64,000 bases of DNA, from the NCBI RefSeq assembly GCF_010731635.1, contig NZ_AP022583.1, positions 2,852,001 to 2,916,000 of the forward strand, in the 5' to 3' direction. A program made the translations under genes and the position numbers. Below the pieces are notes generated by a model, which was not told the origin of the DNA, did no database searches, and saw only the letters and a list, made by a program, of their open reading frames with translations. Position 1 is the first letter of the stretch. Each line of letters begins with the position of its first letter. Positions 7,199 through 16,239 of the stretch are shown piece by piece. This DNA is from Mycobacterium noviomagense. GTDB taxonomy: Bacteria > Actinomycetota > Actinomycetes > Mycobacteriales > Mycobacteriaceae.

Positions 7199-10100
7199 GT
7201 GGGCTGGAGCAATGGTCCGCCGAGCTGGGCTGAGATGGAGCGGGTGCTTGCGGGAAAGCCCCGTCGATCCGGCATGCCACTGGGGGGCGACCCGGTGGAT
7301 GACGGCCCGTGGTCACGCAAGCGCGGCGCATACGAGCCTCCGGCCGATGAGCGGACCATCCGCTCGTCGATCGCCTACGCCGAGCTGCACGCGCATTCGG
7401 CGTTCAGCTTTCTCGACGGGGCCAGCACGCCCGAGGAGCTGGTCGAAGAGGCTGCACGGCTGGATCTGCGCGCGATCGCGCTGACCGATCACAACGGGCT
7501 CTACGGCGCGGTCCGTTTCGCCGAGGCAGCCGCAGAACTGGACGTGGCTACCGTGTTCGGCGCCGAACTGTCCTTGGGGTCCGTTGCCCGCACCGACGAA
7601 CCGGATCCGCCGGGCCCGCACCTGCTGGTGCTGGCCCGCGGCCCGGAAGGCTATCGACGATTGTCACGGCAGCTGGCCGCGGCGCATCTGGCCGGCGGTG
7701 AGAAAGGCAAGCCGCGCTTCGACTTCGACGCGCTGGCCGACGCGGCGGGCGGCCATTGGCACATCTTGACCGGTTGCCGCAAAGGTCATGTGCGCCAAGC
7801 GCTTTCCGACGGCAGGCCGGAGGCGGCCGCGGTTGCGCTGGCCGACTTGGTGGACCGGTTCGGGGCGCAGCGGGTCAGTATCGAGCTGACGCATCACGGC
7901 GCGCCCGTTGACGACGAACGCAACGCCGCATTAGCCGCGCTCGCCCGGCGTTTCGGTGTAGGCGTGGTCGCCACCACCGGCGCGCATTTCGCCGCGCCGT
8001 CGCGCGCTCGGCTGGCAATGGCCATGGGCGCGATCCGGGCCCGGCAGTCCCTCGACGAGGCCGCCGGTTGGTTGGCCCCGCGGGGCGGCTCACACCTGCG
8101 CTCCGGGGAGGAGATGGCCCGGCTGTTCGCGTGGTGCCCTCAGGCGGTAACCGCCGCAGCAGAACTCGGCGAGCAATGCGCCTTCGGGCTGCAGCTGATC
8201 GCTCCACAGCTGCCGCCGTTCGACGTTCCGGCCGGGCATACCGAAGACAGCTGGCTGCGCGAGCTGGTGATGGCCGGTGCCCGCGACCGCTACGGGCCGT
8301 ACGCGCGGGCCCGGCAGGCCTACGCGCAGATCGAGCACGAGCTGAATGTCATTGCCCAGCTGAAGTTTCCGGGATACTTCCTGGTCGTCTACGACATCAC
8401 CCGGTTCTGCCGGGAGAACAACATCTTGTGCCAGGGCAGGGGATCGGCGGCCAACTCCGCGGTCTGCTATGCCCTCGGCGTCACCGCGGTCGACCCGGTG
8501 GCCAACGAGCTGTTGTTCGAGCGGTTCTTGTCGCCCGCCCGCGACGGGCCGCCCGACATCGACATCGATATCGAATCCGACGAGCGTGAAAAGGTCATCC
8601 AGTACGTCTACGACAAATACGGCCGGGAGTACGCCGCGCAGGTCGCCAACGTCATCACCTACCGGGGGCGGATCGCGGTGCGCGACATGGCCCGTGCTCT
8701 GGGTTTCTCGCAGGGTCAGCAGGACGCGTGGAGCAAGCAGATCAGCCACTGGAACGGGCTCGCCGATTCCCCCGACATCGAGGACATCCCCGAGCAGGTG
8801 GTTGAGTTGGCCACCCAGATCCAGAACCTGCCGCGGCACATGGGCATCCACTCCGGCGGCATGGTGATCTGCGACCGCCCGATTGCCGACGTGTGCCCGG
8901 TGGAATGGGCGCGTATGGAAAACCGCAGCGTGCTGCAGTGGGACAAAGATGATTGCGCCGCAATCGGTTTGGTGAAATTCGACCTGCTGGGGCTGGGAAT
9001 GCTTTCGGCGTTGCACTACGCGATCGACCTGGTGGCCGAGCACAAAGGCATCGACGTGGACCTAGCCAAGCTCGACCTCTCCGAACCGGCGGTCTACGAG
9101 ATGCTGGCGCGCGCCGACTCCGTCGGGGTGTTCCAGGTGGAGTCGCGCGCACAGATGGCCACCCTGCCGCGGCTGCGGCCGCGCGAGTTCTACGACCTGG
9201 TGGTCGAGGTGGCGCTGATTCGTCCCGGGCCCATCCAGGGCGGCTCGGTGCACCCGTACATCCGGCGGCGCAACGGCGTCGACCCGGTCGTCTACGACCA
9301 CCCGTCGATGGAGCAGGCGTTACGAAAGACGTTGGGTGTGCCACTGTTTCAGGAACAGCTGATGCAGCTTGCCGTCGACTGTGCCGGGTTTTCCGCCGCC
9401 GAAGCCGACCAGCTGCGTCGCGCCATGGGATCCAAGCGTTCGGCGGAACGGATGCGACGGCTGCGGGGCCGGTTCTACGACGGCATGCGCGCGCTGCACG
9501 GCGCTCCCGACGAGGTGATCGAGCGGGTGTACGAAAAGCTGGAAGCCTTCGCTAATTTCGGTTTCCCGGAAAGCCACGCGCTGAGCTTCGCGTCGCTGGT
9601 GTTCTACTCGGCCTGGTTCAAGCTGCACCACCCGGCTGCGTTCTGCGCGGCGCTGCTGCGCGCGCAGCCGATGGGCTTCTATTCACCGCAGTCATTGGTG
9701 GCCGACGCCCGCCGGCACGGAGTGACGGTGCATGGACCCGACGTCAACGCCAGCCTGGCGCACGCCACGCTGGAGAACGCGGGCAGCGAGGTCCGGCTCG
9801 GGCTGGCCGGTGTGCGTCATATCGGAGAAGACTTGGCCGAAAGGCTGGTCGAGGAGCGAAACACCAACGGCCCGTTTGCTTCTCTGCTGGATTTGACATC
9901 GCGGGTGCAGCTTTCGGTGCCGCAGACCGAAGCGCTGGCCACCGCCGGGGCGCTGGGCTGCTTCGGGCTATCCCGGCGCGAGGCGCTGTGGGCGGCCGGG
10001 GCGGCGGCCACCCAGCGGCCGGATCGACTGCCCGGTGTCGGGTCGTCGTCGCACGTCCCGACACTGCCGGGAATGAGCGAGCTGGAACTGGCCGCTGCCG

Positions 10101-10486
10101 ACGTGTGGGCCACCGGTATCTCTCCGGACAGCTATCCGACCCAGTTCTTGCGGGCTGACCTCGACGCGCTGGGGGTGCTGCCCGCCGAGAAGCTGCCCCG
10201 CGTGCCCGACGGTGACCGGGTGTTGATCGCTGGGGCAGTGACGCATCGGCAGCGGCCGGGAACCGCGCAAGGGGTGACGTTTCTCAACCTCGAGGACGAG
10301 ACCGGGATGGTCAATGTGCTGTGCACGCCGGGGGTATGGGCGCGGCACCGCAAGCTGGCGCAGACGGCGCCCGCACTGCTGGTCCGCGGCCAGGTCCAAA
10401 ACGCCAGCGGCGCAGTCACTGTCGTGGCGGAACGGCTGGCCAAGCTGACACTGCGGATGGGATCGAAGTCCCGCGACTTCCGGTAA
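7199..10486 (+). CDS. dnaE2: Error-prone DNA polymerase DnaE2
   Basis: DnaE2 is the second C-family replicative-type polymerase. It works with ImuA' and ImuB in damage-induced mutagenesis and translesion synthesis. From the GTG at 7199 the protein is 1,095 residues. Residues near 58-105 form the PHP domain (YAELHAHSAFSFLDG and LTDHNGLYG). The polymerase core holds the catalytic aspartates in PDIDIDIESDERE near 450. The C-terminal part near 1005-1045 is an OB-fold (LIAGAVTHRQRPG then VTFLNLEDETG). The GTG start was preferred over an ATG at 7124 because the sequence from VGWSNGPPSWAEMERVL is family-like, and because the longer form would read through the LexA box. imuA'/imuB are not in the window. 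Confidence 0.95.
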   Translation: MGWSNGPPSWAEMERVLAGKPRRSGMPLGGDPVDDGPWSRKRGAYEPPADERTIRSSIAYAELHAHSAFSFLDGASTPEELVEEAARLDLRAIALTDHNGLYGAVRFAEAAAELDVATVFGAELSLGSVARTDEPDPPGPHLLVLARGPEGYRRLSRQLAAAHLAGGEKGKPRFDFDALADAAGGHWHILTGCRKGHVRQALSDGRPEAAAVALADLVDRFGAQRVSIELTHHGAPVDDERNAALAALARRFGVGVVATTGAHFAAPSRARLAMAMGAIRARQSLDEAAGWLAPRGGSHLRSGEEMARLFAWCPQAVTAAAELGEQCAFGLQLIAPQLPPFDVPAGHTEDSWLRELVMAGARDRYGPYARARQAYAQIEHELNVIAQLKFPGYFLVVYDITRFCRENNILCQGRGSAANSAVCYALGVTAVDPVANELLFERFLSPARDGPPDIDIDIESDEREKVIQYVYDKYGREYAAQVANVITYRGRIAVRDMARALGFSQGQQDAWSKQISHWNGLADSPDIEDIPEQVVELATQIQNLPRHMGIHSGGMVICDRPIADVCPVEWARMENRSVLQWDKDDCAAIGLVKFDLLGLGMLSALHYAIDLVAEHKGIDVDLAKLDLSEPAVYEMLARADSVGVFQVESRAQMATLPRLRPREFYDLVVEVALIRPGPIQGGSVHPYIRRRNGVDPVVYDHPSMEQALRKTLGVPLFQEQLMQLAVDCAGFSAAEADQLRRAMGSKRSAERMRRLRGRFYDGMRALHGAPDEVIERVYEKLEAFANFGFPESHALSFASLVFYSAWFKLHHPAAFCAALLRAQPMGFYSPQSLVADARRHGVTVHGPDVNASLAHATLENAGSEVRLGLAGVRHIGEDLAERLVEERNTNGPFASLLDLTSRVQLSVPQTEALATAGALGCFGLSRREALWAAGAAATQRPDRLPGVGSSSHVPTLPGMSELELAAADVWATGISPDSYPTQFLRADLDALGVLPAEKLPRVPDGDRVLIAGAVTHRQRPGTAQGVTFLNLEDETGMVNVLCTPGVWARHRKLAQTAPALLVRGQVQNASGAVTVVAERLAKLTLRMGSKSRDFR

Positions 10487-10609
10487 TTCCGTCGCGAGCG
10501 GGCGCAGAATGCCGCCAATTCCTGGCGTGTCGCGCACAAACACACCCGCTCGCCGCCTGTGGCGGTCTACCCGGTCGGCGTCGTCCACACCCGCGCATGG
10601 CCGCAAATG

Positions 10610-10615
10610 TAGTCT
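10610..10615 (+). promoter_or_regulatory. Predicted -10 box of the nitroreductase gene
   Basis: TAGTCT fits TAnnnT and its last base lies 7 nt before the ATG at 10622, the spacing of a leaderless transcript. No ribosome binding site is visible upstream of that ATG, which agrees. The rest of the 135-bp gap after dnaE2 shows no gene. Confidence 0.45.
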
Positions 10616-10621
10616 TCGCCC

Positions 10622-11269
10622 ATGACCTTGAACCTGTCCGTCGACGAAGTCCTCACCACCACCCGATCAGTCCGCAAACGCCTCGACTTCGAAAAGCCCG
10701 TGCCCCGAGAGGTGTTGACGGAATGCCTGGAACTCGCATTGCAGGCGCCCACCGGTTCCAATGCGCAAGGCTGGCAATGGGTGTTCGTCACGGACCCAGA
10801 CAAGAAGAAGGCGATCGCCGACATCTACCTGGCCAACGCCAGGGGCTACCTCAGCCTGCCCGGACCCGAATACCCCGAGGGCGACACCCGCGGTGAGCGC
10901 ATGCCACATGTGCGTGACTCCGCCTCCTATCTCGCCGAGCACATGCACGAGGCGCCGGTGTTGTTGATCCCGTGCCTGGAAGGCCGGGTCGACCAGGCGC
11001 CGCTCGGGCTCAGTGCGTCATTCTGGGCGTCGCTATTCCCGGCGATCTGGAGCTTCTGCCTGGCATTGCGCTCCCGCGGGCTGGGCTCGTGTTGGACCAC
11101 GCTGCACCTGCTCGGCGACGGAGAGAAGCAGGCCGCCGAAGTGCTCGGGATTCCTTACGACAAGTACAGCCAGGGCGCGCTGCTTCCGATCGCCTACACC
11201 AAGGGCATCGACTTCAAACCCGCCAAGCGGCTGCCCGCCGAGGCCGTCACGCACTGGGACACCTGGTAA
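10622..11269 (+). CDS. FMN-dependent nitroreductase family protein (Rv3368c-like)
   Basis: This 215-residue protein belongs to the nitroreductase superfamily, FMN-binding homodimers that reduce nitro groups, quinones or flavins with NAD(P)H. The N-terminal TTRSVRKRLDFEKPVPRE holds the Arg-Ser-x-Arg phosphate-binding motif. LQAPTGSNAQGWQWVFV is the conserved FMN-binding Ser/Asn-Gln block. The C-terminal half has RGLGSCWTTLHL, another family signature. Length and position match Mtb Rv3368c (214 residues). The natural substrate is unknown. The stop codon at 11267-11269 abuts the stop of the convergent trmL gene. Confidence 0.9.
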   Translation: MTLNLSVDEVLTTTRSVRKRLDFEKPVPREVLTECLELALQAPTGSNAQGWQWVFVTDPDKKKAIADIYLANARGYLSLPGPEYPEGDTRGERMPHVRDSASYLAEHMHEAPVLLIPCLEGRVDQAPLGLSASFWASLFPAIWSFCLALRSRGLGSCWTTLHLLGDGEKQAAEVLGIPYDKYSQGALLPIAYTKGIDFKPAKRLPAEAVTHWDTW

Positions 11270-11734
11270 CTAGCGGGCGCCCGCGAACCCGTGCTGGCGC
11301 CACGCCTCGTAGACAGCGACCGCCGCGGCGTTGGACAGGTTCAGTGACCGCCGGCCGGGAAGCATCGGGATGCGCACCCGCTCGGTGACGTGGGCGTCGG
11401 CCAGTGTCTCCGCATCCAGGCCGGTGGGCTCCGGACCGAACATCAACACATCGCCGGGTCGGTACCTGACGTCAGTGAACACCGTGGTGGCATGTGCGGT
11501 GAAAGCGAAGACCCGCTCCGCCGCCAACGCATCCCAGGCGTCCTCCAAACATGCGTGCACGCTGACAGACGCCAGGTCGTGGTAATCCAGCCCGGCGCGG
11601 CGGAGCTTGGGTTCGGACAGGTCGAAGCCCAGCGGCTCGACCAAATGCAGTTCGGCGCCGGTGGCCGCGACCATGCGGATTGCGTTGCCCGTGTTCGGTG
11701 CGATGCGCGGCGAGACGAACATCAGCCGGAACAT
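11270..11734 (-). CDS. trmL: tRNA (cytidine/uridine-2'-O-)-methyltransferase, TrmL/SpoU family
   Basis: This 154-residue SpoU-class (SPOUT) methyltransferase starts MFRLMFVSPRIAPNTGNAIR. That segment is typical of TrmL, which methylates the ribose of position 34 in certain leucine tRNAs. Later blocks are MFGPEPTGLD (motif 2) and IPMLPGRRSLNLSNAAAVAVYE (motif 3), which together form the trefoil-knot SAM site. The ATG at 11734 gives 154 residues, the length recalled for Mtb Rv3366 (spoU). An upstream extension of the open frame is unlike any family sequence and was rejected. The gene is convergent with the nitroreductase and divergent from the conservon. Confidence 0.9.
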   Translation of the reverse strand: MFRLMFVSPRIAPNTGNAIRMVAATGAELHLVEPLGFDLSEPKLRRAGLDYHDLASVSVHACLEDAWDALAAERVFAFTAHATTVFTDVRYRPGDVLMFGPEPTGLDAETLADAHVTERVRIPMLPGRRSLNLSNAAAVAVYEAWRQHGFAGAR

Positions 11735-11989
11735 CTGTCGATCATGACAGGCGACCGCCGACAGTTTGCTCGACCGCGGTTTGCGGTGCCGAGCGTGCGC
11801 CGGTGAACTCTGGTTGTTCAGTAAGAATTGTGGTAACCGCGGCCCGAGGCTGGCATACTCGTCGAATTGCCATGCGTATCTCGCCCACCCGTATGCCCCT
11901 GGGGTGGCGTCGCAATTAGCAGGAAGCCTTATGAACGACGCGCGAGCACTGTATGTCAGCGGAGCGGTCGGTAGCACGACCGCGGTCCG

Positions 11990-14884
11990 ATGACGATGTT
12001 TGCCCACCCGAAAAGGGTGGTTTCGCCGGCACCCAAAGACGGTCTAGATAACAACCCAGATACCCCCACCGCGGAGCCCACGCCTGAGAAACGCCCGCCG
12101 CGGTGGTCGATGCGCAACTGGCCGGTCCGGTGGAAAGTCTTCGCGATCGCGCTGGTGCCGCTGGTGCTGGCGATGGGCTTCGGTGGATTGCGCGTCTATG
12201 CGGCGACGACCGACGCCCATAACCTGCGGTTGGCCGCCGACCGCGCCGAAGTGGTTCCCGCGATCACCAAGTACATGTCGGCGCTCGATGTCGCGGTGAT
12301 CGCCATGTCCACGGGCTCCGACGTCGAGGGAGCCAAGAAGAACTACGACGCGCGCAAATACGAGCTGCAGGCGCGGCTGGCAGACACCGACGTGGTCCCC
12401 GACGTGCGGACCGGGGTCGGCTCTCTGTTGAACGGCGGGCAGGCGCTGCTGGACAGGATCGCGTCGAACAGCATCGGTCTGCGGGACCGGGTGACCATGT
12501 ATGCGCCCATTCTGTTGACGGCCGAAAACGCGGTCGACGGATCGGTGCGCGTGGACAACGAGAAGATCCGGGCCGCAGCGCAGGGCTTGAGCCGCGCGAT
12601 CGGGGCCCGCGGCCAGATGATGATGCAGCGGCTGCTCATCACCCGCGGCGCCGACCTCCCCGAACCGGAGCTGCGCACCTCGATGATCACGCTGGCCGGT
12701 ACCGAACCGTCGACACTGTTCGGGATGGCCGAGGTGCTAGGCGTCGGCTCAAATCAGGCCAAAACGCTGCAGCAGGAAATGGTGCGCCGGATGGCGCTCA
12801 TGTCCAATCCCGCCACCCCAGTGGTCAACAATCCGGAACTGCTCAAGTCCATCCAGACCACCGACGCGATCGCCGAACAGCTGATCAAGGACACCACCGC
12901 ATCGGTGACCAAGTCGCTGGAGGATCGCGCCAACAACCGCCGCGACGCCGCCATCCGCGACACCGTGCTGGTGCTGGCCGCGATCGTGGCTGCGCTGGTG
13001 GTCGTGTGGCTGGTGGCGCGGTCGCTGATCCAGCCGCTGCGGGTGCTGCGCGACAGCGCGTTGAAGGTCGCCCACGAAGACCTCGAAAGCGAGATCGCCC
13101 GGGTGCGGGCCGGCGACGAGCGCGGACCCGAGCCGCTGCCGGTGTACACCACCGAGGAGATCGGGCAAGTCGCGCACGCGGTCGACGAGCTGCACACCCA
13201 GGCGCTGCTGCTGGCCGGCGACGAGGCTCGATTGCGGCTCTTGGTCAACGACATGTTCGAAACCATGTCGCGGCGCAACCGCTCGCTGGTCGACCAGCAG
13301 CTGTCGCTCATCGACCGACTGGAGCGCAACGAGGAAGACCCCGACCGGCTCGACAGCCTGTTCCGGCTCGACCACCTGGCCGCGCGCATGCGCCGCAACG
13401 GCGCCAATTTGCTGGTGCTGGCCGGCGCGCCAATCACCCGCGAGCAGCGCGGGCCGCTGCCGCTGTCGACGGTGATCGACGCCGCGATCTCCGAAGTCGA
13501 GGACTACCGCCGGGTGGAGACCGCGAGAGTGCCTGACTGCACCATCATCGGTGCCGCCGCGGGTGACATCGTCCACCTGCTCGCCGAGTTGATCGACAAC
13601 GCGTTGCGCTACTCCCCGCCCGCCTCACCGGTGCGCGTTTCCGCGGTGCGGCAAGGCAACGCCGGCGTTCTGGTCCAGATCGTCGACTCGGGCCTGGGCA
13701 TGACCGACGGCGACCGGCGGATCGCCAACATCCGGTTGCGCGCCGGCGGTGACGTCACCCCCGACAACGCCCGCCACATGGGTCTTTTCGTGGTGGGCCG
13801 GCTGGCTGATCGGCACGGCATGCGGGTTCGGCTGCGAGGCCCGGCGACCGACGACGGTTCCGGTACGACGGCCGAGGTCTACCTTCCGCCGAACGTGCTG
13901 GTCGGCGAAGGTGGCGCCCCGCCCAGGGCCCGGACGGGCGTGGCGTTTTCCCGGACGCCAGCCGCGGGCGAGCCGCCGCCCGCGCGGGCTGTCCGTGCTC
14001 GCGATGCGGAACGCACTGCTGCGCTCGCCGAGCCGTCCGACCGCAACGGGTCGTATGCGAGCGAATCGCCGGGCACGCTGCTGCCGCGCCGGAAGCCCGG
14101 CTCCAGCGGCATCACCGGCGTCTCCGCCCCGCCTGCTGCCGGTGCAGAGCCCGAGCGGCTACCACGACGTGAGGGGTCCGAGCCGTGGTGGCAGACCGGC
14201 GCTGAGGAGGCGCCGAAACAGCCAGCAGCGGAAGCGGCTTCGAACACCTCGGCGTACTTCTCGTCGCGGTCGCGAGCTGCGGGTGATGTTGCGAGGCCTT
14301 CGAGCGAGGAACCGCCTGCTGTTCCCGACGACGCCGCTTCTTGGTGGGGCCGCTCGTCGACCAGCCCCCAACCTCCGGACACCGCCGCCCGCGACACCGA
14401 CAGCGTCGCCGCACCCATCCCGGCACCCGCCAAAGGGCTGCCCGAGGAAGATGTGATCTACCAGCGGATGCTTTCGGAGTGGCTCGTCGACCCGCACGAC
14501 ATTGCGCGCAGCCCCGACCTGGACTGGAAGTCGGTGTGGGACCACGGCTGGTCGGCGGCTGCCGAGGTCGACAACGTGCCCGTCGAGTCACACACCGCCC
14601 ATGGCCTTCCCGTGCGTGAACCCGGCGCCCGCCTTGTGCCCGGCGCCGCAGCGCCCGACCCGTCAGCGCCGAGACCCGCCAACGGGACGGCCGAATTCCC
14701 CAAGCACCGCGGGGGCGAGCAGCGCAACGGGGTAGCATCGAACGGCGGATTTCACTCCGGCCGGCATCATGCCGCGCCGCGAGACCCCGAAGCGATCCGC
14801 GCCTCCATCAGCAGCCACTTCGGCGGTGTACGCGCAGGGCGGTCGCACGCCCGTGAGACAACCGAAGGATCCGAAAACGAATGA
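11990..14884 (+). CDS. Conservon sensor histidine kinase-like protein (CvnA type, Rv3365c-like)
   Basis: This 964-residue protein is the first gene of a four-gene conservon. Residues 1-47 are cytoplasmic. TM1 is near 48-70 ([19 protein letters not shown]). An extracytoplasmic region with the look of a nitrate/nitrite-sensing (NIT) domain follows to about 322. TM2 is near 323-346, then a HAMP linker. A histidine-bearing helix ([12 protein letters not shown], His near 460) precedes the ATPase domain, with the N box [12 protein letters not shown] near 532 and DSGLGM near 565. Residues 650-964 are a long Pro/Ala/Arg-rich disordered tail. In related operons the kinase-like protein works with a roadblock protein and a small GTPase. 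The 255 bp upstream hold no gene. A second ATG lies two codons in. Confidence 0.88.
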   Translation: MTMFAHPKRVVSPAPKDGLDNNPDTPTAEPTPEKRPPRWSMRNWPVRWKVFAIALVPLVLAMGFGGLRVYAATTDAHNLRLAADRAEVVPAITKYMSALDVAVIAMSTGSDVEGAKKNYDARKYELQARLADTDVVPDVRTGVGSLLNGGQALLDRIASNSIGLRDRVTMYAPILLTAENAVDGSVRVDNEKIRAAAQGLSRAIGARGQMMMQRLLITRGADLPEPELRTSMITLAGTEPSTLFGMAEVLGVGSNQAKTLQQEMVRRMALMSNPATPVVNNPELLKSIQTTDAIAEQLIKDTTASVTKSLEDRANNRRDAAIRDTVLVLAAIVAALVVVWLVARSLIQPLRVLRDSALKVAHEDLESEIARVRAGDERGPEPLPVYTTEEIGQVAHAVDELHTQALLLAGDEARLRLLVNDMFETMSRRNRSLVDQQLSLIDRLERNEEDPDRLDSLFRLDHLAARMRRNGANLLVLAGAPITREQRGPLPLSTVIDAAISEVEDYRRVETARVPDCTIIGAAAGDIVHLLAELIDNALRYSPPASPVRVSAVRQGNAGVLVQIVDSGLGMTDGDRRIANIRLRAGGDVTPDNARHMGLFVVGRLADRHGMRVRLRGPATDDGSGTTAEVYLPPNVLVGEGGAPPRARTGVAFSRTPAAGEPPPARAVRARDAERTAALAEPSDRNGSYASESPGTLLPRRKPGSSGITGVSAPPAAGAEPERLPRREGSEPWWQTGAEEAPKQPAAEAASNTSAYFSSRSRAAGDVARPSSEEPPAVPDDAASWWGRSSTSPQPPDTAARDTDSVAAPIPAPAKGLPEEDVIYQRMLSEWLVDPHDIARSPDLDWKSVWDHGWSAAAEVDNVPVESHTAHGLPVREPGARLVPGAAAPDPSAPRPANGTAEFPKHRGGEQRNGVASNGGFHSGRHHAAPRDPEAIRASISSHFGGVRAGRSHARETTEGSENE

Positions 14885-15288
14885 CCTACCCGTCGTCTGA
14901 CAACTCGCTCGACTGGCTGCTGTCCAACTTCGCCCGCGAGGTCCCCGGAGTGTCGCATGCAGTGCTGGTGTCCGTCGACGGCCTGCTGATGGCCGCCAGC
15001 GAGCATCTCCCGCGCGAGCGCGCCGACCAGCTGGCCGCCGTCGCTTCCGGGCTGGCCAGCCTCGCCACTGGCGCCGCCCAACTGTTCGAGGGTGGACAGG
15101 TGCTGCAGTCGGTGGTCGAGATGCAAAACGGCTATCTGCTGCTGATGCGGGTCGGTGACGGCTCGCATCTGGCGACGCTGGCCGCGACGTCATGCGACAT
15201 CGGTCAGATCGGTTACGAGATGGCCATCCTCGTCGAACGGGTCGGCGGCGTCGTGCAGTCGTCGCGGCGGGCACCCTTACACTCGTGA
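14881..15288 (+). CDS. Roadblock/LC7 domain protein (CvnB type, Rv3364c-like)
   Basis: This 135-residue single-domain protein has a roadblock/LC7 fold: [31 protein letters not shown], followed by a central helix and the [19 protein letters not shown] strand pair. Roadblock proteins act as regulators or GTPase-activating partners of small GTPases, here probably the GTPase encoded two genes downstream. Its ATG overlaps the kinase stop by 4 bp (14881-14884), so translation is likely coupled. The Mtb homologue Rv3364c has been reported to inhibit host cathepsin G; whether this holds here is not visible in the sequence. Confidence 0.9.
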   Translation: MTYPSSDNSLDWLLSNFAREVPGVSHAVLVSVDGLLMAASEHLPRERADQLAAVASGLASLATGAAQLFEGGQVLQSVVEMQNGYLLLMRVGDGSHLATLAATSCDIGQIGYEMAILVERVGGVVQSSRRAPLHS

Positions 15289-15294
15289 GCCGCG

Positions 15295-15669
15295 ATGGAC
15301 AGCCGCGAACCACCGCCACGCGCACATGAGGCGAGCCTGGTCCGCCCGTACACGCTGACCGCTGGACGCACCAACACCAACGTCGACCTTCCCTTGGAAG
15401 CGCCGGTGCAGACGCTGCAGTCGGCCCTGTTCCACAACTGGCCGCCCCACGACATGCGAGGAAGGATCGTCCAACTGTGCGTGAAAAGCCCTTCGGTCGC
15501 CGAGATCTCGGCCCGGCTGGATTTGCCGCTGGGCGTTGCGCGCGTCCTGGTCGGTGATCTGGTGACCTCCGGTTACCTTCAGGTACGGCCGACTCTGAAC
15601 GACGAATCCACCAACGACGAACGCCGCGAATTGATAGGAAGGACGCTCCGTGGCCTACGAGCACTCTGA
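15295..15669 (+). CDS. DUF742 protein (CvnC type, Rv3363c-like)
   Basis: This 124-residue DUF742 protein is the third conservon member. The N-terminal ASLVRPYTLTAGRTN is the family signature. The second half (VAEISARLDLPLGVARVLVGDLVTSGYL) looks like a winged helix-turn-helix, although these proteins are thought to act in a membrane-proximal signalling complex. It starts 6 bp after the roadblock gene and overlaps the GTPase gene by 20 bp. No DNA-binding function has been shown from this sequence. Confidence 0.88.
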   Translation: MDSREPPPRAHEASLVRPYTLTAGRTNTNVDLPLEAPVQTLQSALFHNWPPHDMRGRIVQLCVKSPSVAEISARLDLPLGVARVLVGDLVTSGYLQVRPTLNDESTNDERRELIGRTLRGLRAL

Positions 15670-16222
15670 GAGGCGCAACGCCGCCTCGACGAAGATCGTC
15701 ATCGCAGGCGGGTTCGGGGCCGGCAAGACCACGTTCGTGGGTGCCGTTTCGGAAATCATGCCGCTGCGCACCGAGGCGATGGTCACCGATGCCTCCACGG
15801 GCGTCGACATGCTCGAGGCCACTCCGGCCAAAAGCACCACCACGGTGGCGATGGACTTCGGCCGGATCACCCTGGACGACGATCTGGTGCTCTACCTGTT
15901 CGGCACACCGGGCCAGCGCCGGTTCTGGTTCATGTGGGACGACTTGGTCCGCGGCGCGATCGGCGCAGTCATCCTGGTGGACTGCCGGCGCTTGGAGGAC
16001 AGCTTCGCCGCTGTCGACTTCTTCGAGCACCGCGGGCTGCCGTTCTTGATCGCGGTCAACGAATTCGACGGCGCGCCAAGGTATCCGGTTGACGAGGTGC
16101 GCAAAGCGCTGGCATTGCCCGAGCACATCCCGGTCATCAACATCGATGCCCGCGACCGCCGCTCGGCGACCGATGCGCTGATCGCCGTCAGCGAGTATGC
16201 GCTGACCAGCCTTAGTGCTTGA
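15650..16222 (+). CDS. mfpB: Conservon small GTPase MfpB (CvnD type, Rv3362c-like)
   Basis: This 190-residue Ras-like GTPase has G1 GGFGAGKTTF, G3 FGTPGQ and G4 NEFD, where the usual NKxD Lys is Glu, as is common in this family. In mycobacteria the homologue MfpB has been reported to act with the pentapeptide-repeat protein MfpA to modulate DNA gyrase and fluoroquinolone susceptibility. The GTG at 15650 has a good ribosome site (AGGAAGGA) and overlaps the DUF742 gene. In Mtb the next gene is mfpA (Rv3361c). Here the operon ends and a convergent ABC transporter gene follows 17 bp later, so the presumed effector is missing from this locus. Confidence 0.9.
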   Translation: MAYEHSERRNAASTKIVIAGGFGAGKTTFVGAVSEIMPLRTEAMVTDASTGVDMLEATPAKSTTTVAMDFGRITLDDDLVLYLFGTPGQRRFWFMWDDLVRGAIGAVILVDCRRLEDSFAAVDFFEHRGLPFLIAVNEFDGAPRYPVDEVRKALALPEHIPVINIDARDRRSATDALIAVSEYALTSLSA

Positions 16223-16235
16223 GCCTTAGTGCTTG
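16208..16235. repeat. 14-bp tandem duplication across the mfpB stop codon
   Basis: AGCCTTAGTGCTTG occurs twice in a row at 16208-16221 and 16222-16235. The first copy contributes the last sense codons and the first bases of the mfpB stop. It fills the gap between two convergent genes. Confidence 0.7.
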
Positions 16236-16239
16236 AGCG

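Noticed and set aside
10321..10896. 191-codon open frame on the plus strand spanning the dnaE2 end and the nitroreductase start
   Set aside because: Out of frame with both real genes and without motifs.
14663..16126. 487-codon open frame on the minus strand
   Set aside because: It is antisense to the conservon genes, composed of Arg/Ala/Gly-rich sequence without motifs, and is a by-product of high GC codon bias.
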